DNA of 64,000 nucleotides. Source: an uncultured Prevotella sp. (lineage in GTDB: Bacteria; Bacteroidota; Bacteroidia; Bacteroidales; Bacteroidaceae). The notes beneath the pieces were generated by a model that saw only the letters and a list, made by a program, of their open reading frames with translations, was not told the DNA's origin and searched no databases. This document shows positions 33,918 through 43,144 of the stretch, one piece after another. The number at the start of each line of letters is the position of its first letter. The first letter of the stretch is position 1. The position numbers and the translations under genes are program-made. Location: contig CAJOCR010000004.1 in the NCBI GenBank assembly GCA_905236755.1, forward strand, positions 142,276-206,275. The letters run 5' to 3'.

Positions 33918-35972
33918 TTAATTTTCGTTTGACTCCTGTTCTGCAACAGCACGTTCGTGTTCCAACTGAGCTTGTTTCACTTCCTCAGGCATATCTTCGA
34001 GTTTTGGAGCATTCTCCTCGTTCTCTTTCATGATTTCCTGACTACGGCTCAACCAAGGACGCTTACCAAAGATTTCCTCTACATCGCTTGCCATGATTAC
34101 CTCTTTCTTCATAAGTAGTTCGGCAAGAGCGTTGTGGCCTTCTTTGTGTTCGGTAAGAATCTGCTTTGCACGAGCATATTCATCGTTAATCATCTTCAGC
34201 ACTTCAGCATCAATCTCTTTTGCTGTAGTCTCAGAATAGGGTTTCTGGAACTGATATTCTGTGTTGTTGTAATAGCATATATTTGGCAGTTTGTCGCTCA
34301 TACCCATATATGCAATCATACCGTATGCACTCTTTGTAGCACGCTCAAGGTCGTTGACTGCACCTGAAGAAATGTGACCAGTAAACAGTTCCTCGGCAGC
34401 TCTACCGCCAAGTAATGAGCACATTTCATCGAGCATTTGCTCTTTGGTTGTTATCTGACGCTCCTCTGGCATATACCATGCAGCACCAAGAGCCTGACCA
34501 CGTGGAACGATGCTTACTTTTACCAATGGGTTGGCATAGCGACAGAACCAGCTTATAGTAGCGTGTCCAGCCTCGTGAAGAGCGATAGTCTTCTTCTCTT
34601 CCTGAGTCATCACCTTGGTTTTCTTCTCCAAACCGCCTACAATACGGTCAACGGCATCAAGGAAGTCTTGTTTTACAACTTCCTTATGGTCGTGACGGGC
34701 AGCAATAAGTGCAGCCTCGTTACATACGTTTGCAATATCAGCACCTGAGAAACCTGGAGTCTGACGGGCAAGGAAGTCAATATCCAAAGTCTTTTCAATC
34801 TTCAAAGGACGCAGATGCACCTGGAAGATAGCCTTTCTTTCTGGAAGGTCAGGAAGGTCAACATTAATCTGGCGGTCGAAACGACCTGCACGCAGCAATG
34901 CCTTGTCGAGCATGTCAACACGGTTTGTTGCAGCCAATACGATAACTCCAGAGTTTGTTCCGAAACCGTCCATCTCGGTAAGCAAAGCGTTAAGGGTGTT
35001 CTCGCGCTCATCGTTACCACCCATAGAAGGGTTCTTTGAACGGGCACGTCCAACGGCGTCAATCTCATCAATAAAGATGATACAAGGTGATTTCTGTTTA
35101 GCCTGAGCAAACACGTCGCGAACACGACTTGCGCCCACACCTACGAACATCTCAACGAAGTCGGAACCGCTCATAGAGAAGAATGGTACGCCAGCCTCGC
35201 CAGCTACAGCCTTAGCCAACAGAGTCTTACCTGTTCCTGGAGGACCAACGAGCAAAGCACCCTTTGGAATTTTACCACCCAGATCAGTATATTTCTGTGG
35301 GTTCTTCAAGAACTCCACAATCTCCTGTACCTCTTGCTTAGCACCTTCCTGACCAGCCACATCCTTGAATGTAATACCCAGGTCGTTGCCCTTTTCATAC
35401 ATCTTGGCTTTCGACTTTCCAACGCTGAAAATACCAGTGCCGGCACCTGCGCCACCACCGCCCATGCGTCGCATAAGCCATACCCATACTAATACAAGCA
35501 GTATGAATGGCCCGAAAGTGAATAGTATATTATTTAGAATGTTGCCTGTTTTATCGGTTTCATAGCTGAAGTCGTTAATCTTCTTAGCCTTCTGTTCTGC
35601 GGTAAGGAAACGTTCAAGTTCGTCAACCGAACCGAACTGCACCTCTACATAGGCATCTCTGCCCACCTGTTTGGCGCTCATGCCATACACATCTTGAATG
35701 TGAGTAGGCTTAACATACATCTTCAATGTACTCTCAGCCTTGTTTATCTCAACTTTCTCGGCATAGCCTTTAACAACATACTCTTTGAATTTTGTATATG
35801 TAGCTTCTTGAGCTGCTGTTCCGCCAACTAAGGCATCTCCGCCGCCCGAAAACAGCAGAACGCCAATGGCAATAAGCATAGCCCAATAGAGCCAGTTCAT
35901 GTTGAAGCGAGGCATCTTTGGGTCGTTACCGTTCTGCATACCTCTGCCATTCATAGGATTTCTTTTTTCCAT
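33918..35972 (-). CDS. ftsH: ATP-dependent zinc metalloprotease FtsH
   Basis: The 684-residue protein has two N-terminal membrane segments with a periplasmic part between them, then the AAA domain with [19 protein letters not shown] and the second region of homology ([20 protein letters not shown]). The protease domain has [14 protein letters not shown] (HExxH) with downstream [11 protein letters not shown] and an acidic residue that completes the zinc site. The tail is Glu-rich. FtsH degrades misfolded and short-lived membrane proteins. It lies between rsfS (3 bp) and cdsA (4 bp), one operon. In E. coli FtsH controls LpxC; lipid genes near here are suggestive, but no more. Confidence 0.97.
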   Translation of the reverse strand: MEKRNPMNGRGMQNGNDPKMPRFNMNWLYWAMLIAIGVLLFSGGGDALVGGTAAQEATYTKFKEYVVKGYAEKVEINKAESTLKMYVKPTHIQDVYGMSAKQVGRDAYVEVQFGSVDELERFLTAEQKAKKINDFSYETDKTGNILNNILFTFGPFILLVLVWVWLMRRMGGGGAGAGTGIFSVGKSKAKMYEKGNDLGITFKDVAGQEGAKQEVQEIVEFLKNPQKYTDLGGKIPKGALLVGPPGTGKTLLAKAVAGEAGVPFFSMSGSDFVEMFVGVGASRVRDVFAQAKQKSPCIIFIDEIDAVGRARSKNPSMGGNDERENTLNALLTEMDGFGTNSGVIVLAATNRVDMLDKALLRAGRFDRQINVDLPDLPERKAIFQVHLRPLKIEKTLDIDFLARQTPGFSGADIANVCNEAALIAARHDHKEVVKQDFLDAVDRIVGGLEKKTKVMTQEEKKTIALHEAGHATISWFCRYANPLVKVSIVPRGQALGAAWYMPEERQITTKEQMLDEMCSLLGGRAAEELFTGHISSGAVNDLERATKSAYGMIAYMGMSDKLPNICYYNNTEYQFQKPYSETTAKEIDAEVLKMINDEYARAKQILTEHKEGHNALAELLMKKEVIMASDVEEIFGKRPWLSRSQEIMKENEENAPKLEDMPEEVKQAQLEHERAVAEQESNEN

Positions 35973-35975
35973 ATC

Positions 35976-36335
35976 TTAAATTACATTCTCTATTTGAGTT
36001 AATTTTGCATCTTCCCATAGATGCTCTAAATCGTAGTATGCGCGTACTTCTGGGAGGAACACGTGAACAATAACATCGCCAAAGTCAATAGCCACCCATT
36101 GGTCTGTGCCCAAACCAACAACATGAATAGGCTTCTCTTTGAGTTCAATACGACAAATATCGCCTATTGAACCTGCTATAGCCTCCACCTGAGTAGGGGA
36201 GTTGCCTTGACAAATCACGAAATACTGAGTAACTGCACCATCAAGATGAGTTAAGTCAGCAACTGTGATGTTTTCTCCTTTCTTTTCCTGTATTCCCTTA
36301 ATAATTGTTTCTACTAACTGTTTTGCAGTATTCAT
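35976..36335 (-). CDS. rsfS: Ribosome silencing factor RsfS
   Basis: The 119-residue protein has the RsfS/Iojap pattern: IKGIQEKKGENITVADL, then YFVICQGNSPTQVEAIAGSI and GTDQWVAIDFGDVIVHVF followed by YDLEHLWEDA. It binds L14 of the 50S subunit and blocks joining in starvation. It is the first gene of rsfS-ftsH-cdsA and has a promoter about 100 bp upstream. The position just before ftsH is typical of Bacteroidota. Confidence 0.94.
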   Translation of the reverse strand: MNTAKQLVETIIKGIQEKKGENITVADLTHLDGAVTQYFVICQGNSPTQVEAIAGSIGDICRIELKEKPIHVVGLGTDQWVAIDFGDVIVHVFLPEVRAYYDLEHLWEDAKLTQIENVI

Positions 36336-36384
36336 TTATTTTCTCTTTTTTTCTTTTTAATCAATAAATAACTTCTATTGTTTT

Positions 36385-36428
36385 TTCTCCCTTCCCTACC
36401 GGGGAGGGGCGGGGAGAGGCTCCCTTTT
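36385..36428. repeat. C-rich palindromic repeat upstream of rsfS
   Basis: The sequence contains ctcccttccctaccggggaggggcggggagag, a hairpin with GGGGAG/CTCCC arms. It lies within the rsfS leader and is one copy of the C-rich family. Confidence 0.6.
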
Positions 36429-36439
36429 TAATAATGTGA

Positions 36440-36470
36440 CAAAGGTATAATAAATAAGTGGAAAAACAAG
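36440..36470 (-). promoter_or_regulatory. Promoter of rsfS-ftsH-cdsA
   Basis: On the minus strand CTTG (36467-36470) precedes TACCTTTG (36440-36447) by 19 bases. The leader of about 100 nt includes the C-rich hairpin at 36385-36428. Confidence 0.6.
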
Positions 36471-36529
36471 ATTGGAATGTGGCTAATTTGGATTTTTTTC
36501 ATTTTTTATCGAAAAAAGTGCCGAAAAGT

Positions 36530-36560
36530 TTTGGGGATTACAAAAAATGCATTACCTTTG
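36530..36560 (+). promoter_or_regulatory. Promoter of tRNA-Gln
   Basis: TTTG (36530-36533) and TACCTTTG (36553-36560) are 19 bases apart, a full consensus Bacteroidota promoter. It lies 40 bp before the tRNA. Confidence 0.8.
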
Positions 36561-36599
36561 CACTCGCAATTCAGCAATATGCTAATCGCAATAACAAAT

Positions 36600-36670
36600 T
36601 GGGATATGGTGTAATGGTAACACTACAGATTCTGGTCCTGTCATTCCTGGTTCGAGTCCGGGTATCCCAA
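36600..36670 (+). tRNA. tRNA-Gln (anticodon CTG)
   Basis: The 71-nt gene folds into a cloverleaf. The acceptor stem pairs TGGGATA with TATCCCA. The D arm contains AATGGTAAC, the anticodon loop is TTCTGGT (anticodon CTG), and the T arm CCTGG-TTCGAGT-CCGGG is intact. The 3' CCA is not encoded. The bottom pair of the anticodon stem is A-C instead of a Watson-Crick pair. It reads CAG codons. A terminator follows immediately, so it is transcribed alone. Confidence 0.95.
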
Positions 36671-36673
36671 CAC

Positions 36674-36714
36674 AAAAACGCTAACAAGTTTTTTAAACTG
36701 TTAGCGTTTTTTTT
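36674..36714 (+). terminator. Terminator of tRNA-Gln
   Basis: The stem aacgctaaca / tgttagcgtt (36677-36686 and 36699-36708) is followed by a run of eight T bases. Confidence 0.92.
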
Positions 36715-36748
36715 ATGCCTTAATGTTCAGATGAAAAGTTGATTATTT

Positions 36749-37327
36749 ATGAAACAGCTAAGTATATTAATATTTTGTATTTTATTCGCTTTGCCAACTT
36801 CGGCACAGTCAATTAAGAAGATTGATAAAGCTACAAAGAATAGAATGAGGAAAGCAGAAAGATACATTCCTGATTTTCATCGTAAGGATGTTGTTAAATA
36901 TTATTCTGTATGTCGTCTTTTGACTAAAAAGAAGTATAGAAATATGAAATTTGATTCAATACCTTCTTATGTTGATATTGACAAGTTCTTGGATTTTAAT
37001 CACACGCCAGTTGATGAAGTTTTAGCTAAGACCAATGATAGAATTTGGCTATTGGTAGACAAATATTCAAATCATAAGTCTTTTTTATATAGGTGTTCAA
37101 AGCAGGATGAATTATATAGTTATCTTGATAGTATTCATGCTGATAGAGTATATAATTTGTTTGATCAATGTTATTTAGTTGAGAAATCAGGTGTACGTTA
37201 TCCTATAAAATTTGTAGATGGAGTATATCTAAAGTGTGACTTAAAGGATCATTTTGACGATATTTTTGATTTCAATCTTATGATATTTCCTTATGATGTA
37301 AAGCAGGTCTTATACTATAGCCATTAG
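36749..37327 (+). CDS. Secreted hypothetical protein, 192 residues
   Basis: An N-terminal signal peptide (MKQLSILIFCILFALPTSAQ) is followed by a Lys/Arg-rich segment and a mature part rich in Tyr, Asp and Lys (RYIPDFHRKDVVKYYSV, PSYVDIDKFLDFN). No lipobox and no membrane segment occur. I do not recognise a family. The region is AT-rich compared with its neighbours, and there is no co-directional neighbour. It stands beside decayed genes, which suggests an accessory locus. It may be a periplasmic protein specific to this lineage. The frame is intact over 192 codons, which supports it as real. Confidence 0.55.
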   Translation: MKQLSILIFCILFALPTSAQSIKKIDKATKNRMRKAERYIPDFHRKDVVKYYSVCRLLTKKKYRNMKFDSIPSYVDIDKFLDFNHTPVDEVLAKTNDRIWLLVDKYSNHKSFLYRCSKQDELYSYLDSIHADRVYNLFDQCYLVEKSGVRYPIKFVDGVYLKCDLKDHFDDIFDFNLMIFPYDVKQVLYYSH

Positions 37328-37556
37328 GTAGTTGATGGCGCTTCGCTAAACGTAAATTATCGGAATTGACGAAAATTTGTCGAGAATTATTCGTTTCAAA
37401 TTATTAGAGTCAATTATATGGATAAAAATAACGGATAATTACACGGGCATTATACGTTCATAAAAAATTAGATTTCTTTATCTTTTATTGTTTATCGTTT
37501 ATCATTTGGTACGTAGTGCAAAATATTATTTACAAATTCCTGATTTTCACCCTTCG

Positions 37557-37605
37557 GGATGCCTTCGGGATGCCTTTAGGATGCGTATAGGATGAAAATA
37601 GGAAG
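37557..37605. repeat. Period-11 array of GGATG
   Basis: GGATG starts at 37557, 37568, 37579 and 37590, with GGAAG at 37601, exactly 11 bp apart. No inverted half is present. The sequence resembles the array at 60471-60507. Confidence 0.8.
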
Positions 37606-37624
37606 ATGTTGTGATGAAAATATT

Positions 37625-38259
37625 TTAAAAACTGTATTTCAGTTTTAGCCATATTTCGGAATTTTTGTTGTATATATTGAACATTCCTTTGTCGGCATGG
37701 AAATAGTCGTAGCCAAGCATGGCGTGCAGCTGGTCGTTAAGAGCGTATTCGGCACTTGTGCGATTATATATGCCTCCGTTGGTTACGTCGATATATGCGA
37801 AATCCTGAAGGGTTAGCGTGTTGTGAAGCAATTCCTTTGAGATGCGCACTGTTGACAATCCTGTGTTGCGATGCTCGCCCAATGCAACATATTTGTGGGA
37901 GTATTGTGCAGAGAGTGTCCAGTCGTTATAACCTTTTCGGCATACGACAGACTGTCGAGGAGCTCGTTTGAAAGTTCCCTTAGTGTTGTTAGATTCTTTT
38001 TTGTGAAATGGTTGTCGCATTGTGTGAGCACACCCACATAGTAGTCGTTTCCGAAATGAGATTTAAACTCTTCGGTTTTCACAAGCATGGGATCGCCCTC
38101 AATGAAATAGTCATCAAACGAGGTTTCCTTTACCATGCGTTTCATTCCAATGAACGACAGAACAATAACCACGCAGAAAGCGAGTAGTGTCTGCCATCGC
38201 ACTCTTAATAGCTTTTCGGCAAACGAGCCGAAGTAGTTGTTGATTTTTTCAATTTTCAT
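37625..38259 (-). pseudogene. Relic: RND/MMPL exporter start fused to porin end
   Basis: From 38259 the minus strand reads MKIEKINNYFGSFAEKLLR, one membrane segment (TLLAFCVVIVLSFIGM) and SFDDYFIEGDPMLVKTEEFK. This is the start of an RND-superfamily (MMPL-like) exporter, which should be 750 or more residues long. Around 37935 the sequence changes. In another frame it reads NDWTLSAQYSHKYVALGEH, then further strands and the end EIWLKLKYSF, an outer-membrane beta-barrel with C-terminal Phe. The junction does not keep the reading frame. The simplest explanation is one large deletion that joined a permease gene to a downstream porin gene. The promoter and leader terminator upstream are still recognisable. 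Confidence 0.7.
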
Positions 38260-38330
38260 ATTTATGTTTTTGGATTTTATGAGTTTATTTTGAGTTTATT
38301 CTAAAAAAGAACGTAGTTCAATATTGTTCA

Positions 38331-38364
38331 CAAAAAAAGAGGACTCGCATTTCTGCGAGCCCTC
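38331..38364 (-). terminator. Leader terminator or attenuator upstream of the RND relic
   Basis: The hairpin gaggactcgca / tgcgagccctc (one mismatch, 4-base loop) has seven A bases on its left, which are U in the minus transcript. It lies between the promoter at 38431-38462 and the start codon at 38259, so a transcript would stop after about 95 nt. Confidence 0.65.
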
Positions 38365-38430
38365 TCTCATGGGTGAAAACGTAACATTATGATAGACTTT
38401 TATTTGTAGCATAACTATAATTTTATGCTG

Positions 38431-38462
38431 CAAAGTTAATGCAAATCTTATTTACATACAAT
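38431..38462 (-). promoter_or_regulatory. Promoter upstream of the RND relic
   Basis: On the minus strand ATTG (38459-38462) is 20 bases before TAACTTTG (38431-38438). Confidence 0.55.
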
Positions 38463-38509
38463 ACCTAAAATTTATGAAATCAGCCAGCAACGGACAAAAA
38501 AAGAGCTCC

Positions 38510-38645
38510 CATATAACTCCCATATAGTTACAATAGGGCTACCATATACCAAGCATATTGTTAGCATATAGAAAGCATATTCAACCATATAGTTTTATAT
38601 GCCAGGTATATGCCAACTATATGGTTTCTATATGGTAGCTATATG
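38510..38645. repeat. Period-11 array of CATAT turning into ATATG
   Basis: CATAT starts at 38510, 38521, 38543, 38554, 38565, 38576 and 38586. The 38532 position has a degenerate unit, and the last step is 10 bp. ATATG then starts at 38597, 38608, 38619, 38630 and 38641. The bases between the motifs vary. The turn is catatagttttatatg, a small hairpin. Twelve motifs lie on one face of the helix. No gene overlaps it. Confidence 0.9.
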
Positions 38646-38796
38646 CCAGCAGTTTCGAAATCTGCGATTTTGGGTTGTCAGTTTTAGTTCTTACGACTGT
38701 TTTACGTTTACAATGGCAAATGATAAATAATCTGATTGTCTTTCGTTGGATTTGTGTTCTATAAGTAGCCTTAATCGTTAAATAAATGCAAACATA

Positions 38797-38828
38797 GTTG
38801 TAGCGTGTAAGAAAAAATATTATATTTG
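38797..38828 (+). promoter_or_regulatory. Promoter of the broken lipoprotein gene
   Basis: GTTG (38797-38800) is 20 bases before TATATTTG (38821-38828). The degenerate ATG at 38841 follows 13 bp later. Confidence 0.5.
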
Positions 38829-38840
38829 TGGAGCCACAAA

Positions 38841-39295
38841 ATGAAAAAAATATATTTATTATTATGTGTGTTTGTATTCTTCAATCATGCTATATAACAA
38901 GAAAAAACGTTGATGATCAGTTCGTTAAACAGGAAATTCGTACATATAAAAGAATTGGAGATGACTATAGGCTACGCAACATACTTAGGATGTTTGTTAT
39001 TTTAAAGATGACCAATTCTGCTTATGAGATATACACAGAGAGCGGAAAGGGAATTATTGGAAAGTTCTCTTAAAAAAATGATACTATAACCTTGCATCAT
39101 GAGTATGAATTTAGTTATTCTGATAGTACGGTAAATGTGACAGAGCTTAATAGAAAAGATACAATTCCAGAATTCTATCCAACCAAGTTTATCATCAAGA
39201 AAGATAGTTTGATTGATATCACATATTATCAAGATGTACCAAAATATCTATCGGATTTTACTCGTCCAAAGGAAAATTATATTTGGGTAAAATAA
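38841..39295 (+). pseudogene. Broken small lipoprotein gene
   Basis: The ATG at 38841 starts MKKIYLLLCVFVFFN, a lipoprotein signal. The frame then closes at ATATAA. The expected continuation QSCYITRKNVDDQF, which contains the lipobox Cys, is in another frame. A single frameshift near 38880 explains this. That second frame stops at TAA (39071-39073) and continues after it with KNDTITLHHEYEFSYSDSTVN to 39295. The stop is close to a run of seven A bases, a likely second slippage site. The intact protein would have had about 150 residues. No family was recognised. Two defects make it non-functional unless the sequence has errors. Confidence 0.7.
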
Positions 39296-39412
39296 TTTTG
39301 GTGTTTATTTTTCAATCATCTCAATCCGTGAGGCTCCCGCCCACTCGGAGAAACCAACGGTCGCTGTTCGGCGATAGCCGAGGGAAAGCAATGGCGGGAG
39401 GGGGGAGGTCTC

Positions 39413-41203
39413 TCACTTTAACTCCGACAACTCCAGCCATCTGAATTCTTTCTCCTCAAGTTCGTCCTTTATCTGTGGCAGGCGCTTGCTCTTTTCGGTA
39501 AGCTCCTCTACGGACAGAGTGCCGGAACAAAGCTGTTCCTCAAGCGTTTTCTGCTCTTTCTCAAGGGCTTCAATCTCCTTTTCAAGGGTAGCAAACTCCT
39601 GCTTCTCCTTATATGTCATACGACGGCGGTCGTCGTGATGATAGTTTTTCTTTTCGCTCTTTGGTTCTTTGGCTTTGTTTTCGGCCTCCTTCTTGGTTTC
39701 CATTCTGTTCCATTCACGATATTGTGAATAGTTGCCAGGGAAGTCCTTTATCTCGCCTTCGCCTTTAAATACGAGGAGGTGGTCAACAACCTTGTCCATG
39801 AAATAGCGGTCGTGACTAACCACGATAACGCATCCTGGGAAATCCTGCAGGTATTCTTCGAGCACCTGAAGGGTTTGTATGTCGAGGTCGTTGGTAGGCT
39901 CATCGAGCACAAGGAAGTTTGGATTCTGCATGAGAACGGTGCAGAGATAGAGCTTCCGTCGCTCGCCACCACTAAGCTTATACACGTAGTTGTGCTGCTG
40001 TTCTGGGGTAAAAAGGAAGAATTGCAGGAATTGACTTGCTGTCATCTTTCTGCCTGAACCAAGATCTATGTAGTCGGCTATCTTGGTAATAACGTCTATA
40101 ACCTTGTCCTGCTCGTCAAACTTCAAACCGTCCTGAGAGAAATAACCGAAGCGCACGGTTTCGCCAATATCAAATCGTCCGTCATCAGGTGGAACAATAC
40201 CAAGAAGCATCTTGATAAAGGTACTCTTTCCCGTTCCGTTGTTGCCTACAACGCCCATCTTCTCAAAGCGTGAGAAGTTATAATAGAAGTTGTTGAGTAT
40301 CACCTTCGGATTATCCTTATGATCGGTAAACGCTTTAGAAACATATTGGCACTCAAAAATCTTTGAACCAATATATACGTTTGATGCCTTCAGACGTACT
40401 TGGCGTTCTTCAATACGTTGCTTAGCCACTCGTTCCAACTCATAGAATGCATCCTCACGATATTTTGCCTTGTGTCCGCGTGCCTGAGGCTGACGGCGCA
40501 TCCAATCAAGCTCTGTGCGATACAGGTTCTTGGCATGCTGAATCTCGGCACGCATATTATCCATACGTTCCTGTCGCTTTTCCAGATAGTAGGCATAGTT
40601 GCCCTTATAGGTGTATATGCTTTGGTTGTCGAGTTCAAGGATAGTGTTGCACACTCTGTCGAGGAAGAAACGGTCGTGGGTTACCATGAGAATGGTTTTG
40701 TTGCCACGTCCAAGATATCCTTCCAGCCATTCAATCATTTCAAGGTCGAGGTGGTTGGTAGGCTCGTCGAGAATAAGAAAGTCGGGTTCTGTGAGTAGCA
40801 CATTAGCCAAAGCCACTCTTTTCTGCTGTCCGCCCGAAAGCTGTCCCATTGGCTGGTCAAGGTTCTGAATTTTCAGCTGTGTGAGCACCTGTTTTGCCTT
40901 GAGCACCTTTTCGGGATCTCCTTGATGGTTGAAGCAGGCGTCGAGTACGCTCTCCTGTGGGTCGAACTTTGGCTGCTGCTCAAGATATCCAACACGAATA
41001 TCGTTGGTGTAGATGATTTTTCCATCATCTTTGCTTTCGTGACCGGTAAGAATTTGTAGTAGGGTGGACTTGCCAGTACCATTCTGACCTACAAGTCCTA
41101 TTTTCTGTCCTTCGGCAATAGAGAACGAGATGTTGTTGAACATTATGTCGGCTCCGAAGGATTTCGAGAGGTTCTGTACGTCAAGATAAGGTATCTGTGC
41201 CAT
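39413..41203 (-). CDS. ABC-F family ATPase (Uup-like)
   Basis: The 596-residue soluble protein has two ATP-binding cassettes and no membrane segment. Walker A motifs are [10 protein letters not shown] near residue 40 and [10 protein letters not shown] near residue 335; signature motifs are LSGGQQKRV and LSGGERRKL; Walker B motifs are [11 protein letters not shown] and [12 protein letters not shown] charged linker lies between the domains. The C-terminal 90 residues form a coiled coil ([17 protein letters not shown]), as in Uup. ABC-F proteins act on ribosomes or DNA-related processes. The ATG lies inside the upstream gene engB by 23 bp, so translation is coupled. The exact subfamily is a pattern-level call. 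Confidence 0.93.
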   Translation of the reverse strand: MAQIPYLDVQNLSKSFGADIMFNNISFSIAEGQKIGLVGQNGTGKSTLLQILTGHESKDDGKIIYTNDIRVGYLEQQPKFDPQESVLDACFNHQGDPEKVLKAKQVLTQLKIQNLDQPMGQLSGGQQKRVALANVLLTEPDFLILDEPTNHLDLEMIEWLEGYLGRGNKTILMVTHDRFFLDRVCNTILELDNQSIYTYKGNYAYYLEKRQERMDNMRAEIQHAKNLYRTELDWMRRQPQARGHKAKYREDAFYELERVAKQRIEERQVRLKASNVYIGSKIFECQYVSKAFTDHKDNPKVILNNFYYNFSRFEKMGVVGNNGTGKSTFIKMLLGIVPPDDGRFDIGETVRFGYFSQDGLKFDEQDKVIDVITKIADYIDLGSGRKMTASQFLQFFLFTPEQQHNYVYKLSGGERRKLYLCTVLMQNPNFLVLDEPTNDLDIQTLQVLEEYLQDFPGCVIVVSHDRYFMDKVVDHLLVFKGEGEIKDFPGNYSQYREWNRMETKKEAENKAKEPKSEKKNYHHDDRRRMTYKEKQEFATLEKEIEALEKEQKTLEEQLCSGTLSVEELTEKSKRLPQIKDELEEKEFRWLELSELK

Positions 41204-41798
41204 TTATCTGGTTGTTGATTTCTTCAATATAGTTAAGTACTTCTTCGCGACCAATTCTCTTTTCCGAACTGGTAATAAAATATGGAGGAAGAGTTTCCCA
41301 TCTGTCTTTGAGGGAGTCCATCCAGCGTTTAGCGTTGTCGCGTGCCTTGCCTGAGCCAAGCTTGTCGGCTTTGGTAAAGATGATGGCAAATGGAATGTTG
41401 CTTTCGCCCAGCCAATCGATAAACTCACGGTCTATCTGCTGTGGGTCGTGGCGCACATCAATAAGCACAAACACGTTTGCCAGCTGCTGACGCTGAAGAA
41501 TATATTGTGCAATCATCTGCTCAAGTTTGTTCTGCATGGTTTTTGAACGCTTGGCATAGCCATATCCAGGGAGGTCAACCAGATACCATTCTTTATTGAT
41601 GATGAAATGGTTTATTAGAAGGGTTTTACCAGGCATGGATGATGTCTTTGCCAAACCTTTATGATTGCAAAGCATGTTGATAAGACTTGATTTTCCCACG
41701 TTGCTTCGTCCAATGAAAGCATATTCGAGCTTGTTATCCTTTGGACATTTGGTAACGGTTGGGGCTGATATCACGAATTCTGATTGCTTTATTTCCAT
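41181..41798 (-). CDS. engB: Ribosome-biogenesis GTPase EngB/YsxC/YihA
   Basis: The start is set at the ATG at 41796-41798 ([19 protein letters not shown]), giving 205 residues; the longer frame lies in a repeat. G1 [17 protein letters not shown]2/G3 ...[13 protein letters not shown] and G4 [12 protein letters not shown] are clear. The protein assembles the 50S subunit. It overlaps the ABC-F gene by 23 bp. It has a promoter with 19-bp spacing about 20-50 bp upstream. Confidence 0.95.
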   Translation of the reverse strand: MEIKQSEFVISAPTVTKCPKDNKLEYAFIGRSNVGKSSLINMLCNHKGLAKTSSMPGKTLLINHFIINKEWYLVDLPGYGYAKRSKTMQNKLEQMIAQYILQRQQLANVFVLIDVRHDPQQIDREFIDWLGESNIPFAIIFTKADKLGSGKARDNAKRWMDSLKDRWETLPPYFITSSEKRIGREEVLNYIEEINNQINGTDTLS

Positions 41799-41816
41799 AT
41801 TCTTCAAAATTTGGTG

Positions 41817-41847
41817 CAAAGATAATAAATAATTATGAAATAGCAAC
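41817..41847 (-). promoter_or_regulatory. Promoter of engB-ABC-F
   Basis: On the minus strand GTTG (41844-41847) is followed after 19 bases by TATCTTTG (41817-41824). Confidence 0.6.
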
Positions 41848-41903
41848 CTCTCCCCCCCGCCCTTCCCTGCACTTTTGTCGCAGGGCAAAATGTAGAGGGA
41901 GCC
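41846..41903. repeat. C-rich repeat with acttttgtcgcagggc core
   Basis: A cctctccccc tract is followed by acttttgtcgcagggcaaaa and tgtaga (41871-41896). The same 26 bases occur at 47173-47198, also after a C-rich tract, so this is a dispersed element. Confidence 0.75.
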
Positions 41904-42011
41904 AAATTCGAATTACGAATTTGGAATTTTGAATGTTGAATTATTAAGCGCATAGCGTTTTTTTCAATTTTTCCATCTTTCATTCTTTCAATATACTGAA
42001 CGAAGTGAGGC
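41896..42011. repeat. 116-bp direct repeat, copy 1
   Basis: This 116-bp segment recurs at 42944-43059 with one mismatch by eye. It contains period-7 units (gaattac, gaatttg, gaatttt) around the core aagcgcatagcg, then caatttttccatctttcatt units. It is the spacer downstream of the DUF1460 gene. Confidence 0.9.
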
Positions 42012-42044
42012 ACCCTCCCTGCAGGGGAGGGCGGGGGGAGAGGT
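42012..42044. repeat. C-rich palindrome next to the DUF1460 stop
   Basis: ccctccctgcaggggaggg is a hairpin with perfect arms, followed by cggggggagagg. It is six bases from the stop codon of the minus-strand DUF1460 gene and could stop its transcript. Confidence 0.6.
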
Positions 42045-42050
42045 CGTATC

Positions 42051-42899
42051 TTATCTTGCTTCCACTACCCTTATTCCCACTTGCACAGGGTGCTTGGCCA
42101 TATATGTGCGCAGAAGCATTGGTTCTTCGATAACCTTGCCTCTTACCTGACTGGCGTTAAGCAGGTGCAGACCGTCTTTGTGCCAAATTGCTATGCCAAG
42201 GTGAGTGGTGTCGAGTCCCTTCTTGTTAGTAACGATACCGATGATGTCGCCATCCTTGATGCTGTTGCGGAAAGCCTTGGTATTAGCTATTATTCCTTTT
42301 GGGATGTAACGGATAGTTTGCCCGTTCACGCTTTTCTCAGCCTTGGCAATATCGCTTATCCATGAAGGATTAGCCTTTAGCATGGGGTAGTTGTCGGAAT
42401 GAGTACTCATCCAATCAACATTTATTTTCTGTATCTTTGTAAATGGGAACTTTGTTGACTGGCGCTCCTTAACAAACCCTTTCTTGGCGTTGTCGGCTAC
42501 CCACCATGTGAAATAATGCAGACGTGTTTGATAGCTTACATTTCCCTGTTGGTATCTTATCTGTCTGAGTGTGTTGCAGAAGTCGGCAAAAGAATATTTC
42601 TTATTGTCGATACATCTCTTTAACGCCAGCACATTCTCCACATATGTGGTGCAGTCGAGCTGTCGCAGGTTGATGATAAGACGTTCTTTGTTGTTCACCT
42701 CGAGTGTCTGAGCCACGTATGGCACATCTCTAAGCTGTCGAGCAAAGAAAACCATTAGGTTAGTTCCTTTCTTCTGTTTCTTGCCAGCCTTTAGCAACTC
42801 CATAACTTTTGTGCTATCGGCTTTTGTGTACTGTGGTTGGTCTGCAAATGAACTCATGCAGATGAAAGCCAAAAACATAATGGATAATATTTTTCTCAT
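42051..42899 (-). CDS. DUF1460 secreted cysteine amidase-like protein
   Basis: The start is set at the ATG at 42897-42899, giving MRKILSIMFLAFICMSSFA, a signal peptide, and 282 residues. The longer frame crosses the 116-bp repeat and is rejected. LRQLDCTTYVENVLAL near residue 90 holds the candidate catalytic Cys. HLGIAIWHKDGLHLLNASQ near residue 240 carries the candidate His. These match the DUF1460 (N-acetylmuramoyl-L-alanine amidase-like, NlpC/P60 superfamily) pattern. Periplasmic cleavage of peptidoglycan amide bonds is plausible. The gene is isolated between two copies of a repeat. Confidence 0.85.
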   Translation of the reverse strand: MRKILSIMFLAFICMSSFADQPQYTKADSTKVMELLKAGKKQKKGTNLMVFFARQLRDVPYVAQTLEVNNKERLIINLRQLDCTTYVENVLALKRCIDNKKYSFADFCNTLRQIRYQQGNVSYQTRLHYFTWWVADNAKKGFVKERQSTKFPFTKIQKINVDWMSTHSDNYPMLKANPSWISDIAKAEKSVNGQTIRYIPKGIIANTKAFRNSIKDGDIIGIVTNKKGLDTTHLGIAIWHKDGLHLLNASQVRGKVIEEPMLLRTYMAKHPVQVGIRVVEAR

Positions 42900-42943
42900 A
42901 GGTTTTAAATTTAAACCTCTCCCCCCGCCCTCCCCCGAGTGGG

Positions 42944-43059
42944 AGGGAGCCAAATTCGAATTACGAATTTGGAATTTTGAATGTTGAATTATTAAGCGCA
43001 TAGCGCTTTTTTCAATTTTTCCATCTTTCATTCTTTCAATATACTGAACGAAGTGAGGC
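42944..43059. repeat. 116-bp direct repeat, copy 2
   Basis: Copy of 41896-42011 with a single difference (gcttttttc against gtttttttc). It lies in the promoter-side spacer of the DUF1460 gene, 45 bp upstream of its start, flanked by C-rich palindromes (42915-42943 and 43058-43140). Confidence 0.9.
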
Positions 43060-43144
43060 CCCTCCCACTCGGGGGTTTCTGTCCCCCGGAAACGGGGGAA
43101 CCGAAGGGGGTATAAAGACCATTGAGGCGGGGGGGAGAGGTTAT

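Noticed and set aside
36458..36742. Plus-strand open frame of 94 codons
   Set aside because: It runs through the promoter, the whole tRNA-Gln gene and its terminator.
41799..42013. N-terminal extensions of EngB and DUF1460 and a small minus-strand frame
   Set aside because: All are translations of the 116-bp repeat and of the C-rich repeat. The downstream ATGs start at conserved family sequence or at a signal peptide.
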